From assembly GCA_030737835.1 (NCBI GenBank), contig CM060852.1, positions 8,348,007 through 8,412,006 of the forward strand: 64,000 bases of DNA. Reading direction: 5' to 3'. Shown here piece after piece: positions 45,951 to 57,864 of the stretch. Origin of the DNA: Acorus gramineus. Taxonomy: Eukaryota > Streptophyta > Magnoliopsida > Acorales > Acoraceae. Under the pieces are notes generated by a model. The model had not been told where the DNA came from, made no database searches, and was given only the letters and a program-made list of their open reading frames with translations. The position numbers and the translations under genes are program-made. Numbering within the stretch: position 1 is the first letter of the stretch; every line of letters starts with the position of its first letter.

Positions 45951-48900
45951 ATGGCGCAACAGAACCCATTTGAGGCGCTGATGAAGACCTGCGAGTCTCT
46001 CTCCAACAACCTCCTCTCCATGTGGCGCTGGCCTTCCAAACCCACCGCGTCACATGGTGGTGTCTCTTCAGAGCTCGCCCTTCCCGACAAGGTCCCTCTT
46101 TTTTCACTCTATCAACGTTTGGTATCTCAGTTGGAAATTTTAACAAATGGGTGTTGTGTGGGTGCCCTTTTGTTTTGTATGAGTTGCTTATTTTGATTGG
46201 GTTTTGCTGATCTTAGATTTTGGGTTTTGGTAGGTTTTCCGTTCAAAGTTCGAGTTTTGGTTGATGAGGAATCAATAGTTCTTATTTTTTGGGTTCTCTT
46301 TCTATCTCTATTATTGATTTTGGATTATTTCAATGAAGAACCCATTTTTTGTGATATATTTTCGTGTTTCGGTATTGAATTTGTGCTTCTTTGGGTTTCT
46401 TGATCAAGTTCATGTTTTTAGAATATCTTCAACACAACTACACAAGTATGTTTTTTTTATAGGGGTATGTTGTGAAACCTTTGACAAAGGAAGAGCTTGG
46501 AAGGTCTACTTGGACTCTGCTTCACACGATAGCAGCTCAGGTAAGATATTTCGATTATCTCTCAAAGATAGTTAGTTTACTCTGTGAATCTTGAACACGA
46601 TACAAATCATGCACTTTCAATAGGAGTGCTGGATAGAGCTTGTATGCTTAAGAAGTGGCATTATGAATGAACAGCTATATTGGTCTTATTGTGAACTTGT
46701 TATCTCTGGCATTACGGTATATGAATATCTTCCATATCTAATCTTTTCAGTTCCCAGAGAAGCCGACTCGGCAACAGAAGAAAGATGCAAAAGAACTGGT
46801 ATGCTTAAGAAGCATCTTATACTTTTATCGAGATGTAGTAGTAAATAATGTCTTGAAATAGTGTCTTTTTTCGTGTAGTTATCCAACATTGGTCGGTTTG
46901 ATATGCACTGAAATGAAGTTATGCATAATGTGTAATTCAGTTTAGTAAGTTGTAGCAGAAGATATGACAAGTACGTATTCATGCCTAATCCATTTTCAGC
47001 ATTTTCATCATCTAAAATATTGTAATCTTCTTTGTATTTCTTTTTTGTTGTATGATCTAAATCATAGTGTAGCAATGAATATGTCATCTCACTTTTATTC
47101 ACTTCAATTTCATGAATGTTTGTTCCTACCTGTTTTTTATGAGAATTCGTGCAAGTAGATCTCGATATCCATTTCAAAGACAGATAATATTCTTACCCAC
47201 TTTGGATTATCATACCCAGTTCTTCTAGCGTTTCCAATATGTGTTGCATTTGCAAAAGTGCTCCAAAGTTATATACTTCTGATAATACTTGTATTCATCT
47301 TTACGGTGTTTCATAGCCTCAAATTTCCTCCAAAGCCATTATAACAGATGGGTGGTAAGAATATAAAAAAAGTGAGGGAAAAGATATGTAGCTGTTAAAT
47401 CATCTGGATTCAAACTACTTTATTTTTCAAATAGAAAAAACAAATCATATATAAAATTGGAATGAATTAACTTATAAGCCAAGATAAAACGAAAAGCATA
47501 ACGAGTCGTTATAAGTTGTTAATACCTACTCCTTTTTCCCAGCTTGTTCTGTCAACTTTGTTGGGGCTCATCTTCATCTTGAGCCTGTGAGTCAGGCTTC
47601 AAATAAGCAGTTTTCATTGAGAATGCTAAAGAGAGCCAGCTAATGAATGAGAGGAAGTTGCCCCTGTGAAGTCTAAAAGTAAACTGGTCGACAAAAAACA
47701 CGACGATAATCCTTTTCCAATTGAAGTTTATGTTGCCGTGATTTAATGCGGGAATGACAGATATACAGCACCACTGAAGCTTGATTTCAAAACATCAAGG
47801 AAGGCATATGTAGTCGGTAGGTTATTTGTTCTGTAAGAAATAACAAATGTTAAGTTGTGTCCTCTTGAATTTCTTTTCTATTTATGATTAGTAGCATAAT
47901 TCTATTTTTCTGACAACAACCCCCCCCACCCCCAACAAAACACACACGCAACTTGAAACTTTTTTTGAGACAGCTTTCCTAGTGGAGATAGATTTGTCAA
48001 TTTTTTCTCACTACTTTTATCCAATTCTTTTTTGGGCTAGCTTCTCTCTTAAGTATCAGACTTGGATCAACCTCTTCCTACCAAATGAACCAAAACAAAT
48101 GACCCAAAAAAACCCCAACACCAAGTTTTTTTTTCTTTTCGGTAAGTCAAAATACCAGTTGCCTGATATAGGCTCATATATATAAACGAGATGACAGGCC
48201 TAGCCGAATTGAGCAACCATATTGTCAACCTTGGTTCCCCTCTAATATGAAACTAGTTGAGGCTCGGGCTTGGCTTGTTTGCCAAACGAGCTGAGTCTCA
48301 ATAGAATTAAAGCGTGCGCTACTCACAAGCGGCTTGGTTGACTTTCCCTCACTGGGCATGAGATCCTTGGTTCCTAGTAAAGTGTTCTGTTGCATGCTTA
48401 TCATGCTGGCCTTCAGTTGCTGATGAGTAATTTTTTGGAAAAGACTGTACTTTCTTATGTCTGTTGAGAAAAAGATGTTACTTTTGTTTATTTGTGCCCA
48501 GTGAATATGTTTAAATCTGTTAATGCTGTTTTCTTAAATGATGCCCCATTACTATTTTCATCACAGAATTATTCTCAACCAAAAATTGCAATTTTATTTT
48601 CCCATTATCTTTAATATAAAATGCTTGAATCTGATTGTTTGGAAGTGTAGCATATCTTGTAAAGTACATGCTTCAAGAATAATAGCACAAACACCATTCT
48701 GTCGTGCATGCAGATGGCCATATTATCTCGGCTTTACCCCTGCAAAGACTGTGCTGACAATTTCAAGGAAATCTTAAAGTATGACATCTTCTCATTCTTA
48801 TTTGGCATTCTACGCATGGAACATGACATTTATATTATATCATAACCTAAAGTCAGTTTAGAGTTTATACCATACTTTTTTTATATATTAATCATTAGCC

Positions 48901-50641
48901 AGATTCTCTTTCATTTTCTGTTACCCCAAATCTCATTAGGCTGTTGAGATTACATAAGATAAGTTGACCATGTTGAGAAAGGAATAAGTAGAGACAGTTG
49001 CTGCATAACACTTTGATATCAGACACGTATGCAGAGTATCATGCACATGCCATCAGAAGCCCATTATGTCAATATAATCATGTTGATTTATAGTAAAACA
49101 ATATCTTCAATTTATGCATAACATTAAAGTTCGTTAAAGTATACATAACATGATGCTGATCAGTTAATAGGGACATCTAAATGAGTTGACATGAGTGTTG
49201 GTGTCTGATGAAAGCTGGTTGGAGCCTATGTATCGGTTACATTCAAATGTATCCCTATCTCCTTATAATCGTAGTGCCAAAGTGAGAGTCAAATTCACAA
49301 TGCTCTATTATGTCTTGCTTCTTTTTCTCCCCCCGGTGGGAGCTCACTACCTGTAATGCATTAAAACAGTGGCAACTCCCCCATAGCATATGTTTTGTTT
49401 CTTAATGACCTTTGCCTTCCATGCTTCTTACATGTTCCCTTGAGGTACATGTTTATCAGTAGTGGTCCTTTCCACTCTGTAAAGTTGAAACTCCTCTCTC
49501 ACAGTGACTAACTCCTGCAACAATTATGTAAAGATATCTCATGAATGCACCAATATTTTTAAAATGCTCTATTATACTCTAAGATACGCCAAGAAATATG
49601 CTTATATTGATATAAGCGTATGTTTGTTTTTCACACACAATAGAATGGTATTTAAAATGTATCATTGTTTTTTACTCATTGGAACTCCAAAAAAATGTCA
49701 TTTATAAAATAAAAAGGTTGCTGCACTTGAATGCTTCAGTCGATGCTTTTTCTGAAATTACTTATAAATAATTGTTTTTTTTATAGCAATTAACCCCCCC
49801 CCCCCCAAAAAAAAAAAAAAACTAAAAAAAACAAAACAAAAAAGAGGAGTTTTTCTTATTATTGAGTCATGTCTTGTAAAGGCAAGTGATTAACCATTTA
49901 TTGACTTTTCTTAACAAATGCTCCCTGAATTTACAAAAAAAAAGGACTTTATGAGAAGTAATCTCATTTGTCACTGTAACCACAGCTCATATGATGCATG
50001 CTTTTTCCTAAATTCTGATTACCCTCCACTTAGGCAGTCTGTTATTGTCCTAAAATTTCGTAAATATTTTGTAAGAGGAAATACATATTCGTATCACAAG
50101 ATATTTGTTACGAATTTGCAGACATTCAAAGATTTTCCTTAGTGAATTTTTTATTTTTTAAAAGGGAAATTCTAATTTTCCCTAGAGAAATCATATTATT
50201 AGCCAAATTTGTAAAAGATTGATTTGATTCCAACATGCATCACTTGATATTTGCAGTTCACCATTTATTAATGCATTCATGCCTTGTATATATGTCATTT
50301 TTGGATTCTTTGCAGAACATACCCTGTACAGGCAGAATCACATGCTCAATTTTCCCAATGGCTATGTGATGCGCACAACATCGTTAACAGAAGGTACACA
50401 GTGGTTTCTCATTTTGTCACTGATGATGGATGATATTTTGATGACAAATATACCTTTCAGCAATTTAGATCACCTTGCTTACTATTAACCGAAGAATTGA
50501 AACTGTTTATGTTTGAGCTGTTTTTCCTTCAGCCTTGGAAAGCCTCAGTTCCCTTGTCAGCGAGTAGACGCAAGGTGGGGTAAATTAGAGTGCTTGGACG
50601 GTGGTTGTGATCTCGAAGGCAATATGGATTTCCCTCAATGA
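45951..50641 (+). CDS. ERV1: FAD-linked sulfhydryl oxidase ERV1/ALR (six exons)
   Basis: Exons are 45951-46091, 46463-46540, 46751-46798, 48714-48778, 50316-50393 and 50533-50641. All introns are GT-AG and the frames join exactly to give 172 residues. The catalytic CxxC is YPCKDC (Cys99/Cys102). The structural pair Cys128-X16-Cys145 brackets the FAD-contact motif HNIVNRSLGK (131-140). RSTWTLLHTIAAQ and PEKPTRQQKKD are typical of the Erv1 fold. A C-terminal Cys157-X4-Cys162 is the shuttle pair characteristic of plant Erv1; yeast and animal proteins carry theirs at the N-terminus. Erv1 re-oxidises Mia40-type disulfide carriers in the mitochondrial intermembrane space and passes electrons to O2 or cytochrome c. 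The first 50 residues are variable. Introns 3 (1.9 kb) and 4 (1.5 kb) are long. A (GA)n run precedes the ATG. Confidence 0.96.
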
Positions 50642-52667
50642 TCATAAACATAGTTGAACAATGATAAGAAGACACTGAAAACACAGAATTCACTGCATGT
50701 CACATGTTGAATCTTCTGCACTGTTCAGTACTTCACCTACACTGTGATGTCGGTGTTCCAATTCTCTGTTTTTATGTAAATAAAATGACATGATTTGTTG
50801 CTTGTCCCATGAAGCTTCATTACCAAACATGAAATTATATTATTTTCTTCTCTCTGCTTGTTTATGTTTTTTTTTTCATGTCTTATAAATTGCTTCCATG
50901 AAGAAATTCATTCATTAGAAGTTCTTTGTACCTCCAAATAGATGCTCTTGATGAGAACATGCTGACCCAGGCCATCTTTCATAGAATGTTTTGAGCTCAA
51001 TATGCAGGCCAAATTTGTTAAGGTGGGTCTGTAAAGATAAACAGTCCAAGTTGCCACTTGCCAGTAGATCCTTCCTGCATTGAAAACCAGATTATTGAGA
51101 TGATGGATCCAAATCTTTTAGTGCTGTGATTATATGAATGGCATCAGATTGAATCCAAATTTCATTTCATTGAAAAAGGCAGGCACCTAAAACTCACCTC
51201 TTTCAATTCTCCAGGAGGAAAGATTTCTAAAACCCAGATAAGGTTTTCTTGGATTTAAGGTTTCATTTCTAGCTTTTCTTCACCATCCTTCCATTTTTAT
51301 CTTTATTTTTTTCCTCCATGAGCATTAATTGTAATTTTTACACAGTCCCCCACCTGTGGTCACATTTATGTCAATAGCTGTCCAACCAGGTATATATCTC
51401 ATTAGGTTAGGTATATATACCTCTTTAAAAAAAATCACATTTTTAAAGACAGATCCATACAATTCATTAGAGGGTTACTTCTCTTTTTTTAAAGTATGTT
51501 TCTCATTAAATTAAGTACAGTACTATTTAAAAATAAATCAAAACAGATGTGGATTGTAGATGGGGGGTTGTAAGCAAGGTTGCATCTAATATTTTCCTTC
51601 ATCGAAAGGGCAATTATTCTAGATTATGATTAATGTCAGAGTTCAAATTGTTTAGAACCATTTTAAGGACCAAATGTAAACCCAAATTTATATGTTTAAA
51701 AGTGACTACAAGAAATATTGACTAATATCCTCTTATGACTGCTACATTAGAAAATCAAAAGGCAAACAGCTAAAGGAAACTATTGTCTTTGGATCCTCAA
51801 CTGAAGTCTGAAGCTGAATATTCATGATCTCTGCTGACTTCTGAGGTTGCTTGAATACACTACCTTTTTCAGGATTTTGGCATTTCACACCCTCAATTGA
51901 CATGGGATGATTTATTGTCAATCCAGTCTTCCATGATTGTACAAGACAGAGTAAGACATATAAACCCTAATTTTGTGGGGGACAATATTCCAAGAAGGGT
52001 TGTTGCAACCATTGTATGTTATCCCAGTCCTAATCATTTTCCACAAGTTAGTGTGACTTCACAAATATTGTAACAACTTTGTAAAGACAAGATGAGAGAT
52101 GATCTTTTGTGATATCTATATAAAGCACTGTAACCATGCATGAGATATATCTTGTACGTTTGTGTGTTACAAATACATAGTACTCCCATGAATACAAGAG
52201 AAGCATTAATATATAGTCAGAATTTCAAATCGGGGTCGAAGTCTTGATCCTTGGTGTTTCTCTGACATTTCAACAGTTCTTTATAGGTCTGTCTTCTGTG
52301 CTTATACCTGAAATCTTCTGCATCATAAGAGAGTATGATATAGAGCTGATGGAGATACAAAAAGGTGCACCTGAGAATTACAATAGTATAGACACTATCA
52401 TTTATACAGCTCCTTTTGCAGAGTAATCTATAGTATTTGTATATAATAGGCTAGTATGTACTAGGTTAAAAAATAGAATCAATTCATCCAAGTGTGTACT
52501 CTATTGTATTAAAGTGTGTAATTTATTAGACATATATGTACTTTCCAAAAAGTTTAAAATATGTTGAGGGGCTGCAAAAAGGGTTAGAATATTGATTGTC
52601 ACCAACAATTTCTATTTTTTCTCTTTCGTGGAGAAAACTTAAGAACATATGATAGTTTATTATTAAG
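50642..52667 (+). other. ERV1 3' flank and intergenic DNA
   Basis: AATAAA at 50779-50784, 138 bp past the ERV1 stop codon, is a likely polyadenylation signal. Further on, 52000-52210 has a promoter-like TATATAAAGCACTGTA and a CAAGAGAAGC-type tail that could be a decayed solo LTR, but no ends or primer site confirm it. No gene is seen. Confidence 0.5.
50779..50784 (+). terminator. Probable polyadenylation signal of ERV1
   Basis: A canonical AATAAA lies 138 bp downstream of the ERV1 stop codon, in T-rich context. Confidence 0.55.
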
Positions 52668-52910
52668 GTTATACTCAGTCCATATTGTAACCCATTTACA
52701 ATTCGTCATGTTATTAATGCAGTGTATAAGATTATCTAACGCATTATTACTCTATTTTAATATATACTCTATTATACAAAAGTAAAAATATATGCATTCA
52801 AGTAGAGACTTCATTTTTTTTTATAAAAGATATATGCATTCAAGTAGAGACTTCATTTTTTTTTTATAAAAGATATATGCATTCAAGTATACTTGTGATT
52901 CATCAAAGTT
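52668..52910. repeat. Copy of dispersed TGATAC/CAGTC repeat with 42-43-bp tandem units
   Basis: ATACTCAGTCCATATTGTAA marks the family end. TATGCATTCAAGTAGAGACT and its following T-run occur at 52791 and 52833, and a third partial unit starts at 52876, giving a period of 42-43 bp. Confidence 0.6.
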
Positions 52911-53005
52911 GAGATAGATTTCAACTGAAAAGCTAGTGATGAGGTTTCACTAATGAATAATATTTATTAGATTGATACATACATGTGTCTAACAAGCTAC
53001 CAAGT

Positions 53006-53110
53006 GTGAACGGAGTTTTGATTAAGTCGGTAAACATCTCCCACCATAGAGATCAAATCTAATAAATATTGTTCAAATCAACATTCGAAGATCTAAAAAA
53101 AAAAAAAAAA
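53006..53110 (+). mobile_element. SINE, family A, full length with exact 12-bp target duplication
   Basis: AAGCTACCAAGT flanks the element exactly (52994-53005 and 53111-53122). The 105-bp body starts GTGAACGGAGTTTTGATTAAG and has an A-box-like TTAAGTCGGTAAACATC. B-box-like GAGATCAAATC and GTTCAAATCAACATTC stretches follow, and it ends in about 16 A. Body, tail and variable-length target duplication together are the hallmarks of retroposition. It shares its layout with 42033-42124. Confidence 0.88.
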
Positions 53111-53122
53111 AAGCTACCAAGT

Positions 53123-56100
53123 TTTTGCCCTCACAAGCGTGTAGAGTAATTTGTAGTTTTATCATATCAAAATAGATATTTGAAAAGTAGTATCTGATCA
53201 TTTAAAAATTCATTTAGACAACCATACAATACCTAAAAAAATATGAACCACTTAGCAATGATTGGCCTGTCATATAACACATATATATATAGATGAATCA
53301 AGCATGCATGGCATGACTCGGAGGAACATATATATATATGAAATTTATGAAGCTGTGGGGACCTGTCCTCTTCAATTCCTTGCCCCACACATAGCTCAAC
53401 ATTCGAAGAGCACGTCGTTATTTGTTTGGTTTTCCACATGTGCCTGGTCAATAATTCACAAAATTATGCTATAACAAAGTAGCTCATAAGTTTATGTGAA
53501 TGCACATGCTCACATTCCTTACTTTCATGACTACACCTTTGTTTGTTGTGTTGTCTTTTCAGGGAAGACAACAAAAACACAACCATGGATGCAAGAGAAT
53601 TCCCTTCTCAAAGAAAGTCCAATTCATGCCTCAAGTATTTGGGGTCCCTCTTCATGTCATCTAGTATTTGTACCTTAAGCTTAGGAATCCTCTCCAAAGA
53701 ATTCTCACAAAAGGGTGTCTCTGTGTGTGTTTTAATAAAGTCCATTGTCTAACTTACTTGATTCATACTTATGTGCTTTTGCATAGATTCTTCTTATACC
53801 CTCTTGAATTCCATGCAATTCAAAAACCCCATGTACGCACATAAAAATATTAAAAAGTAGTGTGTCAGCCTTTTTATGTGTTTGCTTTTGAATTATTTTG
53901 ATTTGATTACATGGGAAGATCTGAAACAAGAAGGGGGGGGAGGGGGGGCAAAAGACTTTTCTTTTTCATTGTCTACCTCCCTCAACATTCCAACTTCATT
54001 ATAACTGTTTGACCTTTAATTTATCAGAATCACATGCAATGCTATGCATGGACTAGTCAACTTCTCTAAAACACAACTCCACTTTTAGTATCATGTAATG
54101 CATTCACTTCATTCAAATATCCATTTTTTTATTTATAAAAATATGTATTATATATATATATATTTTAAAAAATTTAAAATATGTTCAGGTATATTTTTTT
54201 TTATGGAAGTATATGTTCAGGTATATTAACTGTTCCTAACCATTTTTGTGAAATGCAGTACTATAAAGTTTGTCACGGATTTTTTTAAGATATTAAATAA
54301 TCCTGTTCATCCAGTGAGAGCTTGCCACATTGGCAGATCAGGATAACTTGGATATGATCAGCACGTGACATGATTTGAAACTTCAAATCCGGAGCTCTTC
54401 TGCATGGGATCTTGTTCATTTATATTTATTTATTTAATTGCTCAAATACCCTCGAACTGGATTTGTACCTGGATTTTTTTTTAACCCCTATAGTTTGGTC
54501 CTCCTATCTTTTATAAGTGGCACATCATACTTTGATACATAAATTACCACCATCATATTTTTTCGGTTCACAAAAACATTATGCAGTTTCATAACATGTT
54601 GAAGAACTAGTTGCAGAAACTTTTTATATATTTTACAGATATACCATTCATTGTATGTGTGAGCTTGTGTTTTCATTGCCTATCTATGCAAACTAAGGAG
54701 AATGATCAACTGGTTCTCATGACCCGCGACATGCGTGAGTACAAAGATGAAATCATTAATGACACTTTAGGAATGTATCTATATATAATCATTTTGTGCT
54801 TAATCATTTTGTGTATGTTAAATGCACTTACAGCTTTGTGTATGTTGAATGCTCTCTATAGGTAACTATTAAATAACTATAACTATATATGAATATAATT
54901 TTTGTATGTATCACATTATATTTCTACATTTCTGTAACTCTATTTATAAGGAAAGTTCAGGTATTATGAAATGTCAAGGGCAAAAAAAAAAAGCAACAAT
55001 CCAGGGTTAAAAAAAAAAGCCCAGGGGCTGAAAAAAATAAAGTTGTTGGTCCAGGGGTTTTGAACAATTTACCCTTTTTTTCGCTTTTTTTTTTGTGGTA
55101 CGTACCATATTTTTTATGCTATAATGCTTTTCAATTTTATTTTATGTTGAGAATGCATACACGTAATGGAGAAACAAAAAAACAATGCTTGATGATATGG
55201 ACGTACCAATTCATCTAAGCCTGATCTTTGAAGAAGACAAGAACATGAAAGTTTTTTTTTAAAATAGCTTAAATAATTTAAGCTGTAATGCCCTAGATTC
55301 ATGCCAGGTTAGCAAAGATTTTATGTGGGGAATATAATCTTGAGACCTGGAGTATTATTGTTTGAGGAGAATCAAAACCTTGTAGATCTTATTTGCTCTT
55401 ATCAGCTATAAATAAAGCAAGGTTCGTCTTATAGATCACTAGTGAGACCCACGGCTGTAAGGTCCTATTTGAAACCAATGTTTAGAAATAGTTTATTTTT
55501 TGAAATGATTAAAATGCTTTTGCATGTAATTAATTTTGAAAATTTTTCTCATATGCATCTCAAAACATTTCAATCATATAATTGTCACGTAAAAATTTAT
55601 AAAACCGTGATCCATATCTTTAATCAAAAAATATTTTATGTTTTTCAATTAAAATACTAAAAAACACGATCAAATATAAATTCTTTTTATACCATGATGA
55701 CAATTTATCTATCTCCGTATAACTATATATCTATGGATAATAATAATATAACTGTTTCCAAATGAGAGATGAGGTTAAAATGAGCAGCATTTTTTTTATC
55801 ACTCATGATCTTAGTAAACCACTGTGACGTGGCAATTATATATGTATGATCATTGTAGAGGCTTTCACTCTGGATAAACTCGGCTTAATTACATTATATG
55901 TATATATATGAATGATGAAAAACTCAGTATATTTTTTTTTTTCTTAATGTTGGAAAAATCTGGATGCACCAAATCATCGCTGAACCATGTGCATATCAGA
56001 TAAGCCCGGGAGGATATTTGACCCCGACTGAGGTTTATGGAGATCAAACTCATGACTCTAGTCAAAGTGTCAATCCCATGGGGTTTTTTTAGGTGAGTAT

Positions 56101-56541
56101 ATATACTCACTGTGCACTATACTACAATGACTTTGTTAACTGAAAATCTCAAATGTTAAAATTTTAAAAATATTCAAACTAATTAGAAAAATGTTCTATC
56201 CAACTTTATTTTTAGCACAATTTACCACTCAAACTTTGTACACACGTATCTTCCAAATAAAGCATATATATTACATTTGGGGTGAGAAGTTGAGTTAATT
56301 AATAGCATGGCTGTGAGTATGTCAACGCTCCTTAAACTAATATAAAGAGCAAAAAACAAGTACCTTAGAATCAGTGCAAAGTCGTACCTAGCTAGAGCAA
56401 TGGTAAGTTTGTAACAAATAAAAAAAATTAACATGTTTTTCTACTTTTGGACAATGATAAACTGAATTATAGACTGCTTCCTAAAAAAACCAAGCTTGAA
56501 CATTAATTGTTTATGCTCTAGCAATGTATACTATAATCTAA
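53123..56541. other. Intergenic DNA
   Basis: No gene was recognised. About 54435-55075 is bounded by loosely inverted ends (AATTGCTCAAATACCC and the reverse-complemented GGGTAAATTGTTCAAAACCCC), with poly(A) interruptions near the right, and may be another MULE-like relic. The G-run at about 53931-53949 and an (AT)n run near 54150 are low complexity. Confidence 0.5.
55932..56082 (-). repeat. SINE-like copy, family B
   Basis: On the - strand it reads GGGATTGACACTTTGACTAG followed by AGTCATGAG. A degenerate B-box-like GGGGTCAAATATCC, GGGCTTATCTGATATGCACA and a tail of about 11 A follow. The order matches 37747-37862. Its 3' boundary is the A tail; the 5' boundary is approximate. Confidence 0.6.
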
Positions 56542-57053
56542 GGGTCTGTTTGGATAGGAATATTGAGTGTCTAGATTGAAATTCAAAATCTCAATCCTGA
56601 TCAATAAGTTATTTGAATAATTTTTAAAAAATAGATTGTGATTGGAAGAGATGGATTGAGAATTTTAATTAGAGGGATTGAGAATCTCAACCAAGAGGTG
56701 GTATTCCCCAATTTCTGTCTAGGTGGATTGAAAAAAAAACTTTTTTTTATCCAAGCTTTTCATCTCTTTTTTTAATAACCAATATAAATAATCATGATCA
56801 AATTTTGTATCATTATATATTTCAAAAAAAAAAAAACAGGTATCGTCAAAATAATTCTCCATCTCCACCAGTCCACCGTCGGCCAATAATTAGAAAAAAC
56901 ACAAAAGTCCAACCAAAAAAAAAAAATAACAAACGTCCCAAGCCTCTCTGTATGAAGAAACCTCTTCTTCATTTTTTTGTTTGTGTTATTCATCAACACA
57001 TAGATTTAATCGGTAATTAAATATTTTTTTGTGTTGCCCGTTTGTTTTTTTTT

Positions 57054-57107
<54 letters not shown>

Positions 57108-57861
57108 TTGCTTTGAATTTTTTAAAGATAAAAAAATTAAATATGAACATTTGCTTATAATATTGTTATTATATAGTTGTTGATCTTATTCACAAGATTG
57201 AAATATTTTGTTATGGATAATTTTATGCATTGTAAATTACTTTGATATATAGTTGTTACTCTTATCTTATTCACTTGAATGAAAATTAAATTTTTTTTAA
57301 TGAATGACAATTTGATGAGTAATGGCTTGTTTGGAGTAAGAAAACTTGATGTTAAGAATGAATATATTATTATAATTAAATATGCCTTTTTAAACTTATT
57401 TAATTATTTTTCTCTAATTTTTTACTATTGTCTATTAATAATTTATTTTATTTTACTTGTGTTGTCAACATATTGGTTGTTGATGTTACAACATTGAAAA
57501 GTTTATTTTTAAAAAAATCATGAATTTCGATGCTATAAATTGAAAAAAAAAATGAATATTTATTAGAATTTTATTAAATAAAGAGTAATTTTATAAGATA
57601 TGTGTGTGTATTAAATGATATAAAATTGAATCTGAGTTAACATATGTTTGATTTTGTAGAAAGGGTATTTTTGAAAATATATATATTTTATATTGTAATC
57701 CAGACATTATCAAACACATGATGGAGATTGAAAATTCCAATCCTATTTTATGAATCATCTTCTTTACCAAACAGGTTGACAGGATTCTCAATTTCAATCC
57801 ACTTGGATTTAGAATTCCAGAACTCACGTAATCTCAATCCTACTTGCAAATCAAACAGGCC
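56542..57861. mobile_element. Tourist-like (PIF/Harbinger) element with TAA target duplication
   Basis: The left end GGGTCTGTTTGGATAGGAAT and the reverse-complemented right end GGCCTGTTTGATTTGC form the termini. TAA flanks both sides (56539-56541 and 57862-57864). This is the classic Tourist MITE terminus. Inverted similarity continues over blocks like GATTGAGAATCTCAA / CAATCCTA. At 1320 bp it is large for a MITE, but the interior is AT-rich with a (TA)n run and no transposase is visible. Confidence 0.82.
57058..57103. repeat. (TA)n microsatellite inside the Tourist-like element
   Basis: An uninterrupted AT dinucleotide run of about 46 bp. Confidence 0.95.
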
Positions 57862-57864
57862 TAA

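Noticed and set aside
52000-52215. Solo LTR with TATATAAAGC promoter-like sequence
   Set aside because: No TG...CA ends with a 5-bp duplication and no primer-binding site could be defined.
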